Under the pieces are notes generated by a model, which was given only the letters and a program-made list of their open reading frames with translations, was not told the DNA's origin and did not search any database. From Cheilinus undulatus (taxonomy: Eukaryota; Chordata; Actinopteri; Labriformes; Labridae): a stretch of 64,000 bases of DNA. The DNA is taken from assembly GCF_018320785.1 (NCBI RefSeq), contig NC_054886.1:10539207-10603206 (forward strand). The letters run 5' to 3'. Both the position numbers and the translations under genes were made by a program. This document shows, piece after piece, positions 54,801 to 64,000 of this stretch; the stretch's first letter is position 1, and each line of letters begins with the position of its first letter.

Positions 54801-57648
54801 TGACACCATCATTTAAAGCTTATAAAAACTTTCTTTCCTATGAAGATGATATGATCATTTAAAGCTTATAAAGCAGTCCACCCTTGCCTTTGAAGATCAT
54901 GTCCTCCTGTTAAGTTTATAAAACATTCCAGCCTTGCCTACAAAGATGACATCATCATTTAAAGATCATAGAACATTCCATCCTTGCTGTTGAAGATGAT
55001 GCCATCCTTAAAGCTTATTAAACATTCTGTCCGTGCTTATGTAGATGAAATCATCATTTAAAGCTCATAAAACATTCCATTCTTGCATTTAAAGATGACA
55101 TCATTCCTTAAAATTTTATAAACATTCCATTCATGCCTTTGATGATGATGTCATCCTCGAAAGCTTATAAAACATATTATTCTTGCCTTTGAAAATAACA
55201 CGATCCTTTAAAAGTGTGTAAAAGCATTCCTTCCTTGCCTGTGAAGATCATGATGTCATTCTGTAAATCTTAAAAATATTCCATCCCTGCCTGTGAAGAT
55301 GGCGCTGTCCCTTAATGCTTTCAATACACATTCCATCTTTCCCAATGAAGATGTTGTCATCATTCAAAGTTTTTTAAAACATTCAATTCTTGCCTTTGAA
55401 GCTGGCATAATCCATTAAAGCTTATAAAGCATTCCACCCTTGCCTGTGAAGATCATGTCATCCTGTTAAGCTTACAAAACATTCCATCCTAACCCTTGAA
55501 GATGACATCATACTTTACCTGCTTTTAAAATTTTTATGCTGCAGGTTACTCACATCATTCTGGAGTCAGTTCCTGTGCAAAGCAGGAAGGCCACTTTAAA
55601 CAGTTTTTCTCCTTTATTATGTGAAATTCAAGTTATAAAAGTAATGTGTTTGGAAGTATCGACATGTCAGATCAGCAACAATCCAAAATTGTGTATCTCT
55701 TATGTATTCACATTTTATCTCTGTATCACTCAAATAATCAGGATTGCCATCTTGTTACTGTTTAAAACATTCCTTCCTTGCTCAGTGACAGCCAGCACTG
55801 GAAGTCAAAACCTGAATTCATGTTTCTAAGAGGCACAAAATGTAACATTTTTTCCACATTTTTATCAAACATTTTTACTTTTGTTCTGTTATAGGACTCC
55901 AGTGAATGGGTGAACCCCGAGGAGACCCAACATCTACTGAGGTGAGGTTGTATTTTAAATTTAGTCCTTCTTTCTTCATGATTTTGGATAATGCTAAATG
56001 GAACTGTTGCTTCTCTGATACAGCACGTCTGTTGAAGCTGATGCTTCATCTTTCTCATACCCAAACTTCACAGCACCTATAGAAGGTAAAACAATAGCTT
56101 TATCACCTAAAATGTCTGATATTTTTTGGGCAAATTGAGAACATAATTCTCTCCTCAGATGAGTCTGAGTTGGCATTCATGGACTACGAGAGCAGCGTAG
56201 AGGACATCCCGGTGTCGGATACTGTATGGAGGAACAGATACCTGATGGACTATGACCCTCTCAACCAGCTGTTGGTCTGTATGGTCTGTGGGGAGCAGCA
56301 GTACTCCCACTGTGTGGAGGGGGTGAGAGCTCACATTGACGAGGCCCACCCCGACACCCTGAACCTGGACCCTGCCGAGCACCAGAGGATCCTGGAGGCG
56401 TGGGATGAACAAGTGTCCCAACGTGAACGCTTCTTCACCAGCCAGCTGCAGAGGAACAGCGAGGCCACAACAGGTACATGATGACTGCTACGAAGAGATG
56501 TCTGGGGCTGTTCCATTCTGCATTAACAATGTGTTTTACAGGGCGCCATTTTGGAGGCTGTGGTCCTCGGTGCACTGGTTGCAAAATATATACAGTATAT
56601 ATACTGAAATATTTCCTCTTTCTCCTCAGCTGTTCAATCTAAGTAAACAAAACAAAAACAAATGTGTATAACAAGTGACTTAATGTTTACTGGAAACTCA
56701 TAGATAAATTCAAGCAAAGAAGTGAACTGTTCGTTAAAAACAAAATAAAACTGAAGAATTAAAGCCACAATTGATAATAAAGGATGCATGCACCCCAGGC
56801 CCCCTAATCGGATGTCAAAAACTTAGCACATTTTACATAGTATATGAAACTGTACTGCTCCATAAATCAAGGTTGCAGTATGACTAAGGAATATGCTAAT
56901 ATATAGAAGTGATCAGGGCCGGACTGATCTTTATGGTGTAAAATTCAAAGAAGATGGGACATATCATGTTAAGAATTGTTACTGGCTTTTTACAGTAGGG
57001 GGTGTCAAAATTAACATTTAAATGTGTAGAGGGGCAGACCTTGATCATACATGTGAAATTTGAAATAAATCGGATGTTTCACATACAAGTTACTACAACT
57101 TCTTGTTAAATGGCGAGACATCAAAATGCTTGCCAAAGCCACCAAGGTGTCCTTTAATGACATCTGTCAGTGTAATGGATATATATTGCGACACTATTCC
57201 AAATCTATGCTTGAATAAATTGCCAAATTGTATCCCTTCCTGTTGCCAGTAGGAGACGCTCTGGTTTCATGACCTACGTATCCTTGTGCCTTTTAGTGCA
57301 TGAAATAGTGCGGTTACATTATGAGGGAATATGGAAGGTTTGGCATTGTATTTTTCATTTTCCATTAAGTTCCAGAAGATCTCAGGTGATGAGTAATGCA
57401 AAAGTAATGTAACTAGTAGTGTAACTAGTTACTGTCAGTAACCAAGTAATGTAACTTATTACCTTTTTTAGAAAGTAGCTAGAAATGAGTAATGGATTAA
57501 CTACCCCAACACTGGTGATAGATATCTTAACACTAAAGCTGGAAACACATCATCTTTGGTTAAACTAGTTCATGTCTGATGGTTGAGACTGTATTTGAAC
57601 CTTCTTTTCTTCTTTTTTGTTTATTTTGCAGAGACCCACAACAGCTGA
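48814..57648 (+). CDS. SPINDOC-like nuclear protein with six KREYWRxKKREQRA motifs and a CMVC zinc module
   Basis: Join of 48814-51816, 53824-54468, 55895-55941, 56024-56085, 56159-56473 and 57632-57648: 4089 bases, 1362 residues, all junctions AG/GT and in frame, TGA stop. Basic motifs lie at residues 29-42, 256-269, 443-456, 651-664, 965-978 and 1170-1183, mostly about 200 residues apart in disordered serine/proline-rich sequence. SUMO-type sites IKQE (720-723) and VKVE (796-799) are present. The C-terminal module has C1293, C1296, H1311, H1316 and continues ILEAWDEQV. This module, position after zfta and orientation suggest an orthologue or relative of SPINDOC, which binds spindlin-1 and represses chromatin reading. 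Human SPINDOC is far shorter, so the large N-terminal part may be lineage-specific or the orthology wrong. Start chosen for its A at -3. Confidence 0.85.
51817..53823 (+). other. Spindoc-like intron 2 with about 330-bp tandem repeat
   Basis: Between about 52350 and 53290 three copies share the ordered blocks AATCAAGATCAGACCT, ATAAATATCA, CCTTGAAGGGGA and ATATGCTAATAATGA. Spacings between copies are about 310-355 bases. No exon is seen. Confidence 0.7.
53824..54468 (+). CDS. Spindoc-like exon 3 (sixth basic motif)
   Basis: Acceptor GGTCCAG ends at 53823, donor GTGAGA at 54469. 215 whole codons; proline-rich sequence, then FLRRKREYWRIKKKEQRARK near the end (residues 1167-1186). Confidence 0.9.
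54469..55894 (+). other. Spindoc-like intron 3
   Basis: Dominated by the minisatellite at 54775-55515. No exon can be supported, although a short open frame exists at 55536-55829. Confidence 0.5.
54775..55515 (+). repeat. 52-bp tandem repeat, about 14 copies
   Basis: The unit reads approximately AACATTCCATCCTTGCCTTT, GAAGATGACATCATCATTTA and AAGCTTATAA. The same unit, reversed, occurs once or twice in rtn3 (17363-17465), and its GGCAAGGATGGAATGTTT core is shared with the 26.3-kb array. Confidence 0.93.
55895..55941 (+). CDS. Spindoc-like exon 4
   Basis: Acceptor TATAG ends at 55894, donor GTGAGG at 55942. Encodes DSSEWVNPEETQHLL plus two bases of a serine codon. Short but both sites and phase fit. 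Confidence 0.75.
56024..56085 (+). CDS. Spindoc-like exon 5
   Basis: Acceptor ATACAG ends at 56023, donor GTAAAA at 56086. Encodes (S)TSVEADASSFSYPNFTAPIE and the first base of an aspartate codon. Confidence 0.78.
56159..56473 (+). CDS. Spindoc-like exon 6 (CMVC zinc module)
   Basis: Acceptor CCTCAG ends at 56158, donor GTACAT at 56474; both flanking introns are phase 1. It encodes VWRNRYLMDYDPLNQLLVCM, then VCGEQQ, RAHIDEAH and ILEAWDEQV, matching the ZFTA modules position for position. Confidence 0.92.
56474..57631 (+). other. Spindoc-like last intron with transposon end
   Basis: 57390-57515 carries AGTAATGTAACTAG repeats and ends TAACTACCCCAACACTGGT. The complement of that end (CCAGTGTTGGGGTAGTTA) is a common terminal sequence of fish hAT elements. 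The rest shows no exon. Confidence 0.5.
57390..57515 (-). mobile_element. Truncated hAT-type transposon end
   Basis: Read on the minus strand it begins CCAGTGTTGGGGTAGTTA and continues with GTAAC/GTTAC repeats, as at the termini of abundant fish hAT elements. Only one end is visible. Confidence 0.6.
57632..57648 (+). CDS. Spindoc-like last coding exon
   Basis: Acceptor TTTTGCAG ends at 57631. Completes a glutamate codon and adds THNS before TGA (57646-57648). If this exon were skipped, read-through into the previous intron would add only glycine and threonine. Confidence 0.7.
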
Positions 57649-58590
57649 ACATCAGGAGACAATGTAAGAGCAACCTTAAGACCACAGACCAGGAGACAAA
57701 CCACAGGCTTTATTTGTCTTATTTATTCTTTCCTTATTTAATTTATAATGGACTAGGTGACATTTAATAAAAGAGAATGCTGTATGGGGAACAGTCACCC
57801 CAAAGAGCTGCTTTACCTCATTATCTTACCCGGGCTGTTACGTGCATTCACAAAAGACATCATTGACTCTAACATGACTGATGTTATCTTAACTAAGTAT
57901 TTTATTTCAAAAAATTTAAAGTCCAACAAGCCTAAAAGCTTTAAAGCTCAGCCAGTTAAACAAAAAATATCATGGTTTCACTAATAAAGAGGGTGTACCA
58001 GGCAGTTTAACATCCCTGATTTAGTTTCTGGGCTGTGATTTAAAGCTTTGTTTTTTTTGGCTGTTACTGTCTTGTTTTTTCCCTTATTTGCTTGAAAGAG
58101 TGGAACTTTTGAGGAACCAAGGGTTAAATTAAGACCTAGAGCTGCTTGCATCAGCCTGATAAGAGAAGATAAGACCTTTTAAAAACTTTATAGCCATTTT
58201 TTGTGACCGAGTTGTCTGGATCTGTATAAAGTTTTCTTGCTCTGCTGGTACGTTGCATTCAGGTCTGCACTGCAAATACTTGCAACTATGAGTTTGATTT
58301 TTGGTCCGTTGAATTTATTATAAGCCATGTTCATGATGTTCAAGTCTTACTAAACCTTTTTTTTCAATGTATAAAACACAAAAATGAAGGGCTGAATTGC
58401 TTTAACTTACAAAACTATCTGCTGGTTGGGCAATTACTTGTAAACTTTTGACCAAACTGGTAGATATTTCACCTTCCCTCAACATTCTAGGTATTATTTT
58501 TCACTTTCTATACCTCTGTGCTGCTGATAACCAAAACCGGGGACAGTATGTCTTTTGTTTTAAAAGTAATTACATGAATGGTGGCTCACT
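57649..58590 (+). other. Spindoc-like 3'UTR
   Basis: Follows the stop codon with no intron signal. AATAAA at 57766-57771 is 118 bases after the stop; longer forms to about 60.3 kb are possible because another AATAAA occurs near 59668. Confidence 0.5.
57766..57771 (+). terminator. Polyadenylation signal candidate (spindoc-like)
   Basis: AATAAA 118 bases after the stop codon. It is the nearest but not the only candidate. Confidence 0.45.
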
Positions 58591-58593
58591 TCA

Positions 58594-59570
58594 CTGTTAG
58601 CTTTAGCTAAAGCTAACATAGCTCTGTAGCTGCATAGTTAACATTACTGCGTAACACATTAGACAGGGTAGCTAAATGAGCTTTAGCTAATGCTAACTAA
58701 GTTAAAGAAAGCCACTTCATCATTATCATCATCATCATCATCTTTATTAGCAGACATAGAAGTCAATTAAAAAAAAAAACAGCAAATACATTAAAAAACA
58801 GGATTAAAAACAATATTTAAAAAAAAATCAATGGACAAACAAAATACCTCCCTATTTATAAGACACCCATACCAGTGTCTCCACAAGGATGACTGGTATC
58901 ACAACACTATGACTGGGATTAGTCAATACCACTGTTCACTTAACTACTTTTTACATGGGTCTAGCTTTAGAAAACAAAGCACAATCTAACCTGGCTAACG
59001 TAGCTTCATTTGCTTTAGTTTTAGTTATGTTACGTAAGTAACTTACATTGAAAACAGCTTTGTTAGATTAGCCTCAGCTATGTAGATACATTACCTATAT
59101 GGCTAATGTAGCCTTTTTTGGCTTTAATGCAGCTACATGACTTTGTTAGCTTTAGCCTAACTTACATAGCTTATAATCTACTTAGCTGATGTAGCTTTGT
59201 TAGCTTTAGATTTAGCCATGTCGCTATGGTATCTACGTTGTTAATGTATTTTGTTAGCCTTAGATTTAGTTAGTAGCTATGTTATCTATAAGCTAACTTG
59301 GCTTTGTTGGCTTTAGATTTAGCCACATAGTTATGTTATCTACTCAGCAAACATAGTTGTGTTAGCTTTAGGAATAGCTACGTTAGCTTCATATCTGTGG
59401 TTAGTTACAGATCTATTCTACATAGGAAATGTTGCTTTGTTAGCTTAAGATTTGGTTATGTTAGCTATGTTGGTTCATTAATTACAAAGCTTTGTTAGCT
59501 TTAGATGTAGCTATGTAGCCACATTATCTACATTGCTTTGTTAGCTTTAGATTTAGCTACATATTAACAG
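58594..59570 (+). repeat. Minisatellite, GTTAGCTTTAGATTTAGCTA unit
   Basis: Diverged units built from TTTGTTAGCTTTAGATTTAG and TAGCTATGTTATCTAC repeat over nearly 1 kb, with a non-repetitive insert around 58700-58970 that contains an ATC run (58723-58741). Confidence 0.85.
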
Positions 59571-60599
59571 CTGCTCCATTTTTTAACACTGGGAGCTGGA
59601 GATTCATCTGAACGTAGTTTTAGACCTGCAGGCATTTCAGGCCTTGTTTTTAACTCTATGTACCTTGCAATAAAATGTCAGTTAAGACCGTTCTCATGAA
59701 TGTGGCCTATAATAAGTGTTATGAGTAGTCTTTGACTGAAAATGGCAGTTCAAGTTTTTGTGGTGTGAGACCATTGTCGGCTGTTTATATCTCCTGAAGT
59801 ATCTCTTTGCATGAACTTTTCCAGGTTTTTATAAATGCTTCTGTTTCTGCACTGTGCTGTTTCTGAAACCCCAAAACCTTACAGATATCAGACTTTTTCT
59901 ACGTTTTTTACTCAAACGTTCCCTGCAGGTTGTAACCGTTTATGAACCTCCTGCACTGTAAATACTGACGTGGTTATGATGAGATGCCAAATGTTTCTTT
60001 GACTGTGCTGTTTCTCACTTTATTTATTATTTATTGACCTGCTCTTCTTATTATGATAATGATTATGATGATGTTCACATGTAGATAGTTTCATGTTAGT
60101 TCATCCTTGAGTATCGAGGATCCAGACCAGGATTTCCTGCATGACAAGAAGAGGAAAAAAATTATCAGCCGAGTATCAGAGATAAACTCCTGGATGCATT
60201 CCTGTGGTTTTTTGTACCTTTTTTTAAAATACAAATGAGATGCTCAAAAAATGTCATGATTGAGCACAAAGCTGTGGAGAATGTAACTCTGACATGTTTA
60301 CTGGTTTAAAGGGAATGTTTCGATGCCTTTTCACTAATTAAACTTTTCTACCTTTGACCTTCATCTCTGCTCCTTAGAAACATGGTGAATATCTTGAAGT
60401 CACCAATTGTGCACTTCCGTTTTTGGCTGGTTATCTCCTGTTTCAGTCATTTGGTCCATTTAAAAGAAAAAAACTAGGGCTCTAAACAGCCATTGAACTT
60501 TTCCGAGGCCACATCTGTTTAGTTTTATCAGCTGATTTATATTTAGGAAGGACCTTTAGAACCCCAAACCAGACTTTGCATAGGTTTGGGTTCATTTTG
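59571..60599. other. Possible distal 3'UTR or intergenic DNA
   Basis: Unique-looking, moderately AT-rich sequence with an AATAAA near 59668 and no open frame of note. It may belong to an extended spindoc-like 3'UTR. Confidence 0.35.
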
Positions 60600-61925
60600 T
60601 CGGAATAAATGATCCCAGAATGAGGCCCAAAAATCTTAAGTTTTGCCATTATTGCCACCAAAAATACAAAATAGCCAACTTCCTGTTGATTTGGGGATAT
60701 AGGTCCAAAAGGCTTTTTGTAGGTCCTATCATCATATGTATCATCACCAAATTTTGTAACCCTAGGTTTAATGTCCTGCTGGGGCTACATTTTTTTCACA
60801 TTACATTGAGAGGCATGAGCACTACAAATTTCATACTTCAAGAAACTGTAATGTTGATTCGCGGATATGAGACCAAGAGACTTTTTGTAGGTCCTATCAT
60901 CACATGTTAACCAAATTTCATATCCCTAAGTTGAATGTGCTGATGAGGCTTAATTTCCTAAATATTATACTGGGCAATATTGAGCTACTTAGCTAAGGCC
61001 ACTGAAAAAACTCGTATGAAAATTCTAATTTATCCACCTGGTTTACATCTTTCAAAAGTCATGACAGTACAAGAGTTTAAAGCACCTCAAAAGACTACTT
61101 TCTGTTTCATGGTGAACATGGCATTGCCATTTTCTTTTTATATCTCATTGAGGGCACAAGAACTACAAATTTGAAATTCCAAGTAAATGTAATGTTGACT
61201 AAGGGGGTCCAAGAGAATTTTTGTGGGTCCCATCACCATACAAGTCAACCAAATTTCATAACCCTTGGATGAATGGGCTGCTGGGGCTGAACTAACTGTT
61301 ATGTTGTATGTCATAGGGGACAACACTGAGCTCTTTAGCTATGCTCACTGAATAACCCACTACTAAAGAGTTTAAATCACCTTAACCAAAATTCACAACA
61401 ATACAGGTATTTTAAGCACTTAAAAAAACTACTTCCTGTTTCACAGTAAACACTGCATTGCCATTTTCTTTTTTATACATCTCATTGAGCCACATAAGAT
61501 AAACAAACTTCATAGTTCCAAGATAATTAAATGTTGATTTGACGATATGGGTCCAAGAGACTTTGTAGCTCCTATCATCATAAGTCTACCAAATTTCATA
61601 GCCCTAGGGTGAATGGGCTGCTGGGGCTCAATTTCTTATATTTTATAGGGGCAATGCTGAGCTATTCAGCCATGGCCACTAAAAAAAACCCATATAAAAT
61701 TCTTCTTTGCAGTTTACATCTACCAAAATCAATGATAGTACAAGTGTTTGAAGCACTTCAAAAGACTACTTCCTGTTTCATGGCAAACAGCACTTTTCCA
61801 TGTTCTTTTTGTAGATCTCATTGTGCTGCACAAGCTCAACAAATTTCATACTTCCACATAAAATTACCTGCATGGGGAATTTCAAGGGGAAGGACACTGA
61901 ACCATATCACAAACATCTTCTGAGA
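60600..61925 (+). repeat. About 340-bp tandem repeat, 3.5-4 copies
   Basis: The anchor CCAAATTTCATA starts at 60911, 61249 and 61589 (338 and 340 bases apart), with an extra half-unit on the left (60747). Each unit also carries GGTCCTATCATCA, CTGCTGGGGCT and ACTTCCTGTTTCATGG. It resembles satellite-like repeats dispersed in percomorph fish. Confidence 0.9.
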
Positions 61926-62318
61926 AACCACCACATTTTCAATTGTCATGGTGCTAAAAGGACCATTCCCTGAGCCTTTAAGGGGCCCAGCCATGACTTT
62001 GGTCAGGCCTGCAGCCCCATACTAAAATTTGTGCAAGAAGTCAGGGTTCGCTGATGCTGCAGAAAACATTCACCACAAGTGAGCTGCCTGGTTTGGTGAC
62101 ATTCACATCACACAAACGATGTGGGGTGAACCCTGCACGCAAAGACACAAAGACTTTGTTGGATGAAATTTATTTGATCTCTCACTACCTTTACATCCTC
62201 ATGTTCTTCTGTTTTATAATTGAATGACTCATCTCCTTGGTAACACATTTACATTTACACATATACAGTATATACTTCTAAATAGTCTGATGATGACCCC
62301 CCATAGTCTTCCTGCTGT
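61926..62318 (-). other. 3' flank and 3'UTR of the minus-strand gene at the right end
   Basis: Contains the AATAAA of the minus-strand gene (62169-62174). No other feature. Confidence 0.5.
62169..62174 (-). terminator. Polyadenylation signal of the right-end minus-strand gene
   Basis: TTTATT on the plus strand, AATAAA on the minus strand, 145 bases beyond the stop codon at 62319. A normal spacing for a short 3'UTR. Confidence 0.6.
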
Positions 62319-62599
62319 TCAATGACTCCTCCTTCTCCTCGGCTCCTCCTCCTCCATGACCTCCCCTTCCTCTTCACTCCGTCTCTCCTCTCTTGAGGTC
62401 TCCTGTTCCTCTCTCTGCTTCTTTTTGGGCCCCTTGTCTTCTGCAGCCTGTAGCTCTCTGGGTCCAGCCTCGAGGCGGAACAGCGTAGGGACCTGACCCA
62501 GGATGGGGTTAGTCTGCTGGAGTCCAGAGATCCACTGGTTCAGGGTGGACTGGTCGCCCTGACCACTCATACACATGGCGTAGACTGGACCCTCGTCCA
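62319..62599 (-). CDS. Last coding exon of an unrecognised gene
   Basis: Read on the minus strand, an acceptor TTTTTATAG ends at 62600 and the exon opens with two bases of a codon. It encodes [20 protein letters not shown] and [20 protein letters not shown], then a highly charged tail ([14 protein letters not shown], then [15 protein letters not shown]) and a TGA stop. The first 50 residues look like a folded, conserved domain end; the tail is disordered and acidic/basic. GC content and codon use differ from the flanking repeats, which supports a real exon. I do not recognise the family. Upstream exons must lie to the right of 62600, possibly beyond the window. Confidence 0.72.
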
Positions 62600-62984
62600 C
62601 TATAAAAATAAAACACAACAATTATAAAAAGTTTAACACTCCTGAGTCTGGGGACTTTTTTTTGGGGACCCTTTTAACTTTTGATACATGGAAATGCTAA
62701 AAATTGCATGCTGTACCGTACCAAACTGAACCAGACCACTCAGTGGAAATGACTTAACTATTTTTAACCTCAGAACAACTCCCTCAGAGCAGACCTACTG
62801 CATGAATCATGAGACATGCTGCCCAGGTCAATGGGTCAAGTTTCTTAAACTGAGAAGTCTTTTATAAAGTAAACCGCAATTTTCTTTAAATTAATGTTTT
62901 TCGACATAATGAGGGAGAAAAGCTGTTCAAAAGTGGAGCTGTATTACACAGTAATACGGTGCAGGGATGCTAACACCAGTAGCA
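62600..62984. other. Intron of the minus-strand gene, nothing seen
   Basis: No further exon of the terminal gene could be recognised here. Confidence 0.35.
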
Positions 62985-64000
62985 CTGGTGTTAGCATCCT
63001 GGCTAACAGTTCCCTCATTTTTGAGCTGAAAAGAGTATCAAACTGTTACTGGGTTCTGAAGTTGGGATTATTTATTCGTGCTACTTTTTTTTTTAAAGAT
63101 TTTATTTTTGGCCTTTTTGCGATAGGACAGTGGATAGAGTTGGAAACAGGGAAGAGAACGGGGAGAGACATGCAGGAAATGGTGCCACGGGCCGGATTCG
63201 AACCCGGGTATGTGAACCCATGTATATGACATGCGCCTTAACCACTCGACTACCGGCGCGCCTTATTTGTGCTACTTTTTAACACCTTTCTCACCCATTT
63301 TTGCCACTTTGTACCAGTTTTGCTGCTTCTTCCCCTTTTTTTCCTCTTGTTGCCACTTTTAACTCATTTTTGTTGCCGTTTATCCATTATGCCACTTCTC
63401 TCTACTAATTTAAACCCATTTTCGGCCTTTTTGCCACTTTTAACTTTTTTTTTTTGGGCCAATTTTTGCCACCTCTCTCTACAACTCTAAGTGGATTTGC
63501 CACTACTCTCTGCTACTTTAACCCCATTTCCTAATTGTTTAGTCCAGTTTGCCCATCCACATTGTTAACAATAAAAAGCTAATTCTGTTCTAAGAAAAGA
63601 GGTTGACATTTTTGAAAAAGCTTTATTATACTACCATATTAATATTTTGCTTTTGCTTTGATAAGAGTGGTTATTATTGAGGTTAAATATTAAACATTGT
63701 TATCACAGATTAACTTTACAATGGACCATGATTTTGCGGACCTCAGTGAGCTGCCAGTTTGGCTCAGCCCCTGAGAGCTCTCCCCTTTATCTCCCTTGCA
63801 GATAGCACTGATGTAAAGAACAAACTTAGTGCTGGATACTGTTGGTTCATCCATCATATCCACGTCCCTCCTTCTGTGTCATGCCCTGTCCCTTCAGATC
63901 CCCATCTCTGACAATTTCTGTAAATTTCAGGATAGCATAAAAACAATGTGGAACCAGGAAACAGGCTTTATAGATTTCTTACATTCCTCCACATCAAAGT
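62985..64000 (+). repeat. Dispersed repeat copy with TTTTTGCCACTTTT array, running off the window
   Basis: The head (GTTAGCATCC, GAGCTGAAAAG, AACTGTTACTGGGTTCTG) matches the 11.0-kb copy. The minisatellite at 63281-63540 and the tail at 63540-63750 match the inverted copy at 23.6-25.0 kb. A SINE has inserted at 63090-63262. Confidence 0.8.
63090..63262 (-). mobile_element. tRNA-derived SINE with 18-bp target duplication
   Basis: On the minus strand it begins with a tRNA-like head: TAGTCGAGTGGTTAAGGCG (box A) and GGGTTCGAATCC (box B, complement at 63194-63205). It then has a TCTCTCCCC/CCCTGTTTCC body and ends in A-rich sequence. The duplicated flanks at 63072-63089 and 63263-63280 match at 17 of 18 positions (TTATTyGTGCTACTTTTT). 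This identifies LINE-type retroposition. It is not a functional tRNA gene. Confidence 0.92.

Noticed and set aside
55536..55829. Extra exon of the spindoc-like gene
   Set aside because: The frame has no acceptor/donor pair giving the right phase. Exons on either side join in frame without it.
63085..63262. Functional tRNA gene
   Set aside because: Box A and box B are present, but the head is followed by a SINE body, has an A-rich end and is flanked by an 18-bp target duplication. It is a retroposon.

Overview
The window reads as vertebrate nuclear DNA from a ray-finned fish, probably a percomorph. Genes are split by GT-AG introns, the few coding exons sit in AT-rich DNA full of minisatellites, and the mobile elements (hAT and Tc1 relics, small inverted-repeat elements, one tRNA-derived SINE) are typical of teleosts. 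The species cannot be named from the sequence.

Three genes can be assembled by matching splice sites and reading-frame phase. (1) rtn3, plus strand: six exons (4400-17881) encode the reticulon-homology domain; the amino-terminal exons are not visible and a long 3' region follows. (2) zfta (C11orf95), minus strand, 40143 to 33856: five exons give an uninterrupted 672-residue protein with four related CMVC-type zinc-binding modules, one per exon. (3) A plus-strand gene, 46.0-57.6 kb, here called spindoc-like: a probable non-coding first exon, a 3-kb coding exon and five smaller exons give a 1362-residue protein. It carries six copies of a basic motif of the form KREYWRxKKREQRA and one carboxy-terminal CMVC module. 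Gene order and orientation (rtn3 +, zfta -, spindoc +) match what I recall of human 11q13, which supports the naming. At the right end there is the last coding exon of an unrecognised minus-strand gene (62319-62599).

Layout: 1-4399 upstream/intron of rtn3 with two degenerate tandem repeats; 4400-17881 rtn3 exons, with a nested 3.1-kb hAT relic at 5635-8748 and a tandem array at 12.6-15.4 kb; 17882-22960 rtn3 3' region with a fold-back element; 23.3-33.8 kb repeat-dense interval, part of which may be the zfta 3'UTR; 33856-40143 zfta with its GC-rich promoter to about 40640; 40.86-46.03 kb cluster of DNA transposons; 46.03-57.65 kb spindoc-like gene; 57.65-62.3 kb its 3' region plus two tandem arrays; 62.3-64 kb terminal exon, a dispersed repeat and the SINE.

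The strongest biological observation is that zfta and the spindoc-like gene share one CMVC zinc-binding module encoded by exons whose introns interrupt codons in phase 1. This fits exon shuffling or tandem duplication within a nuclear chromatin-regulator family. The spindoc-like protein adds a sixfold basic motif that I cannot assign to a named domain.
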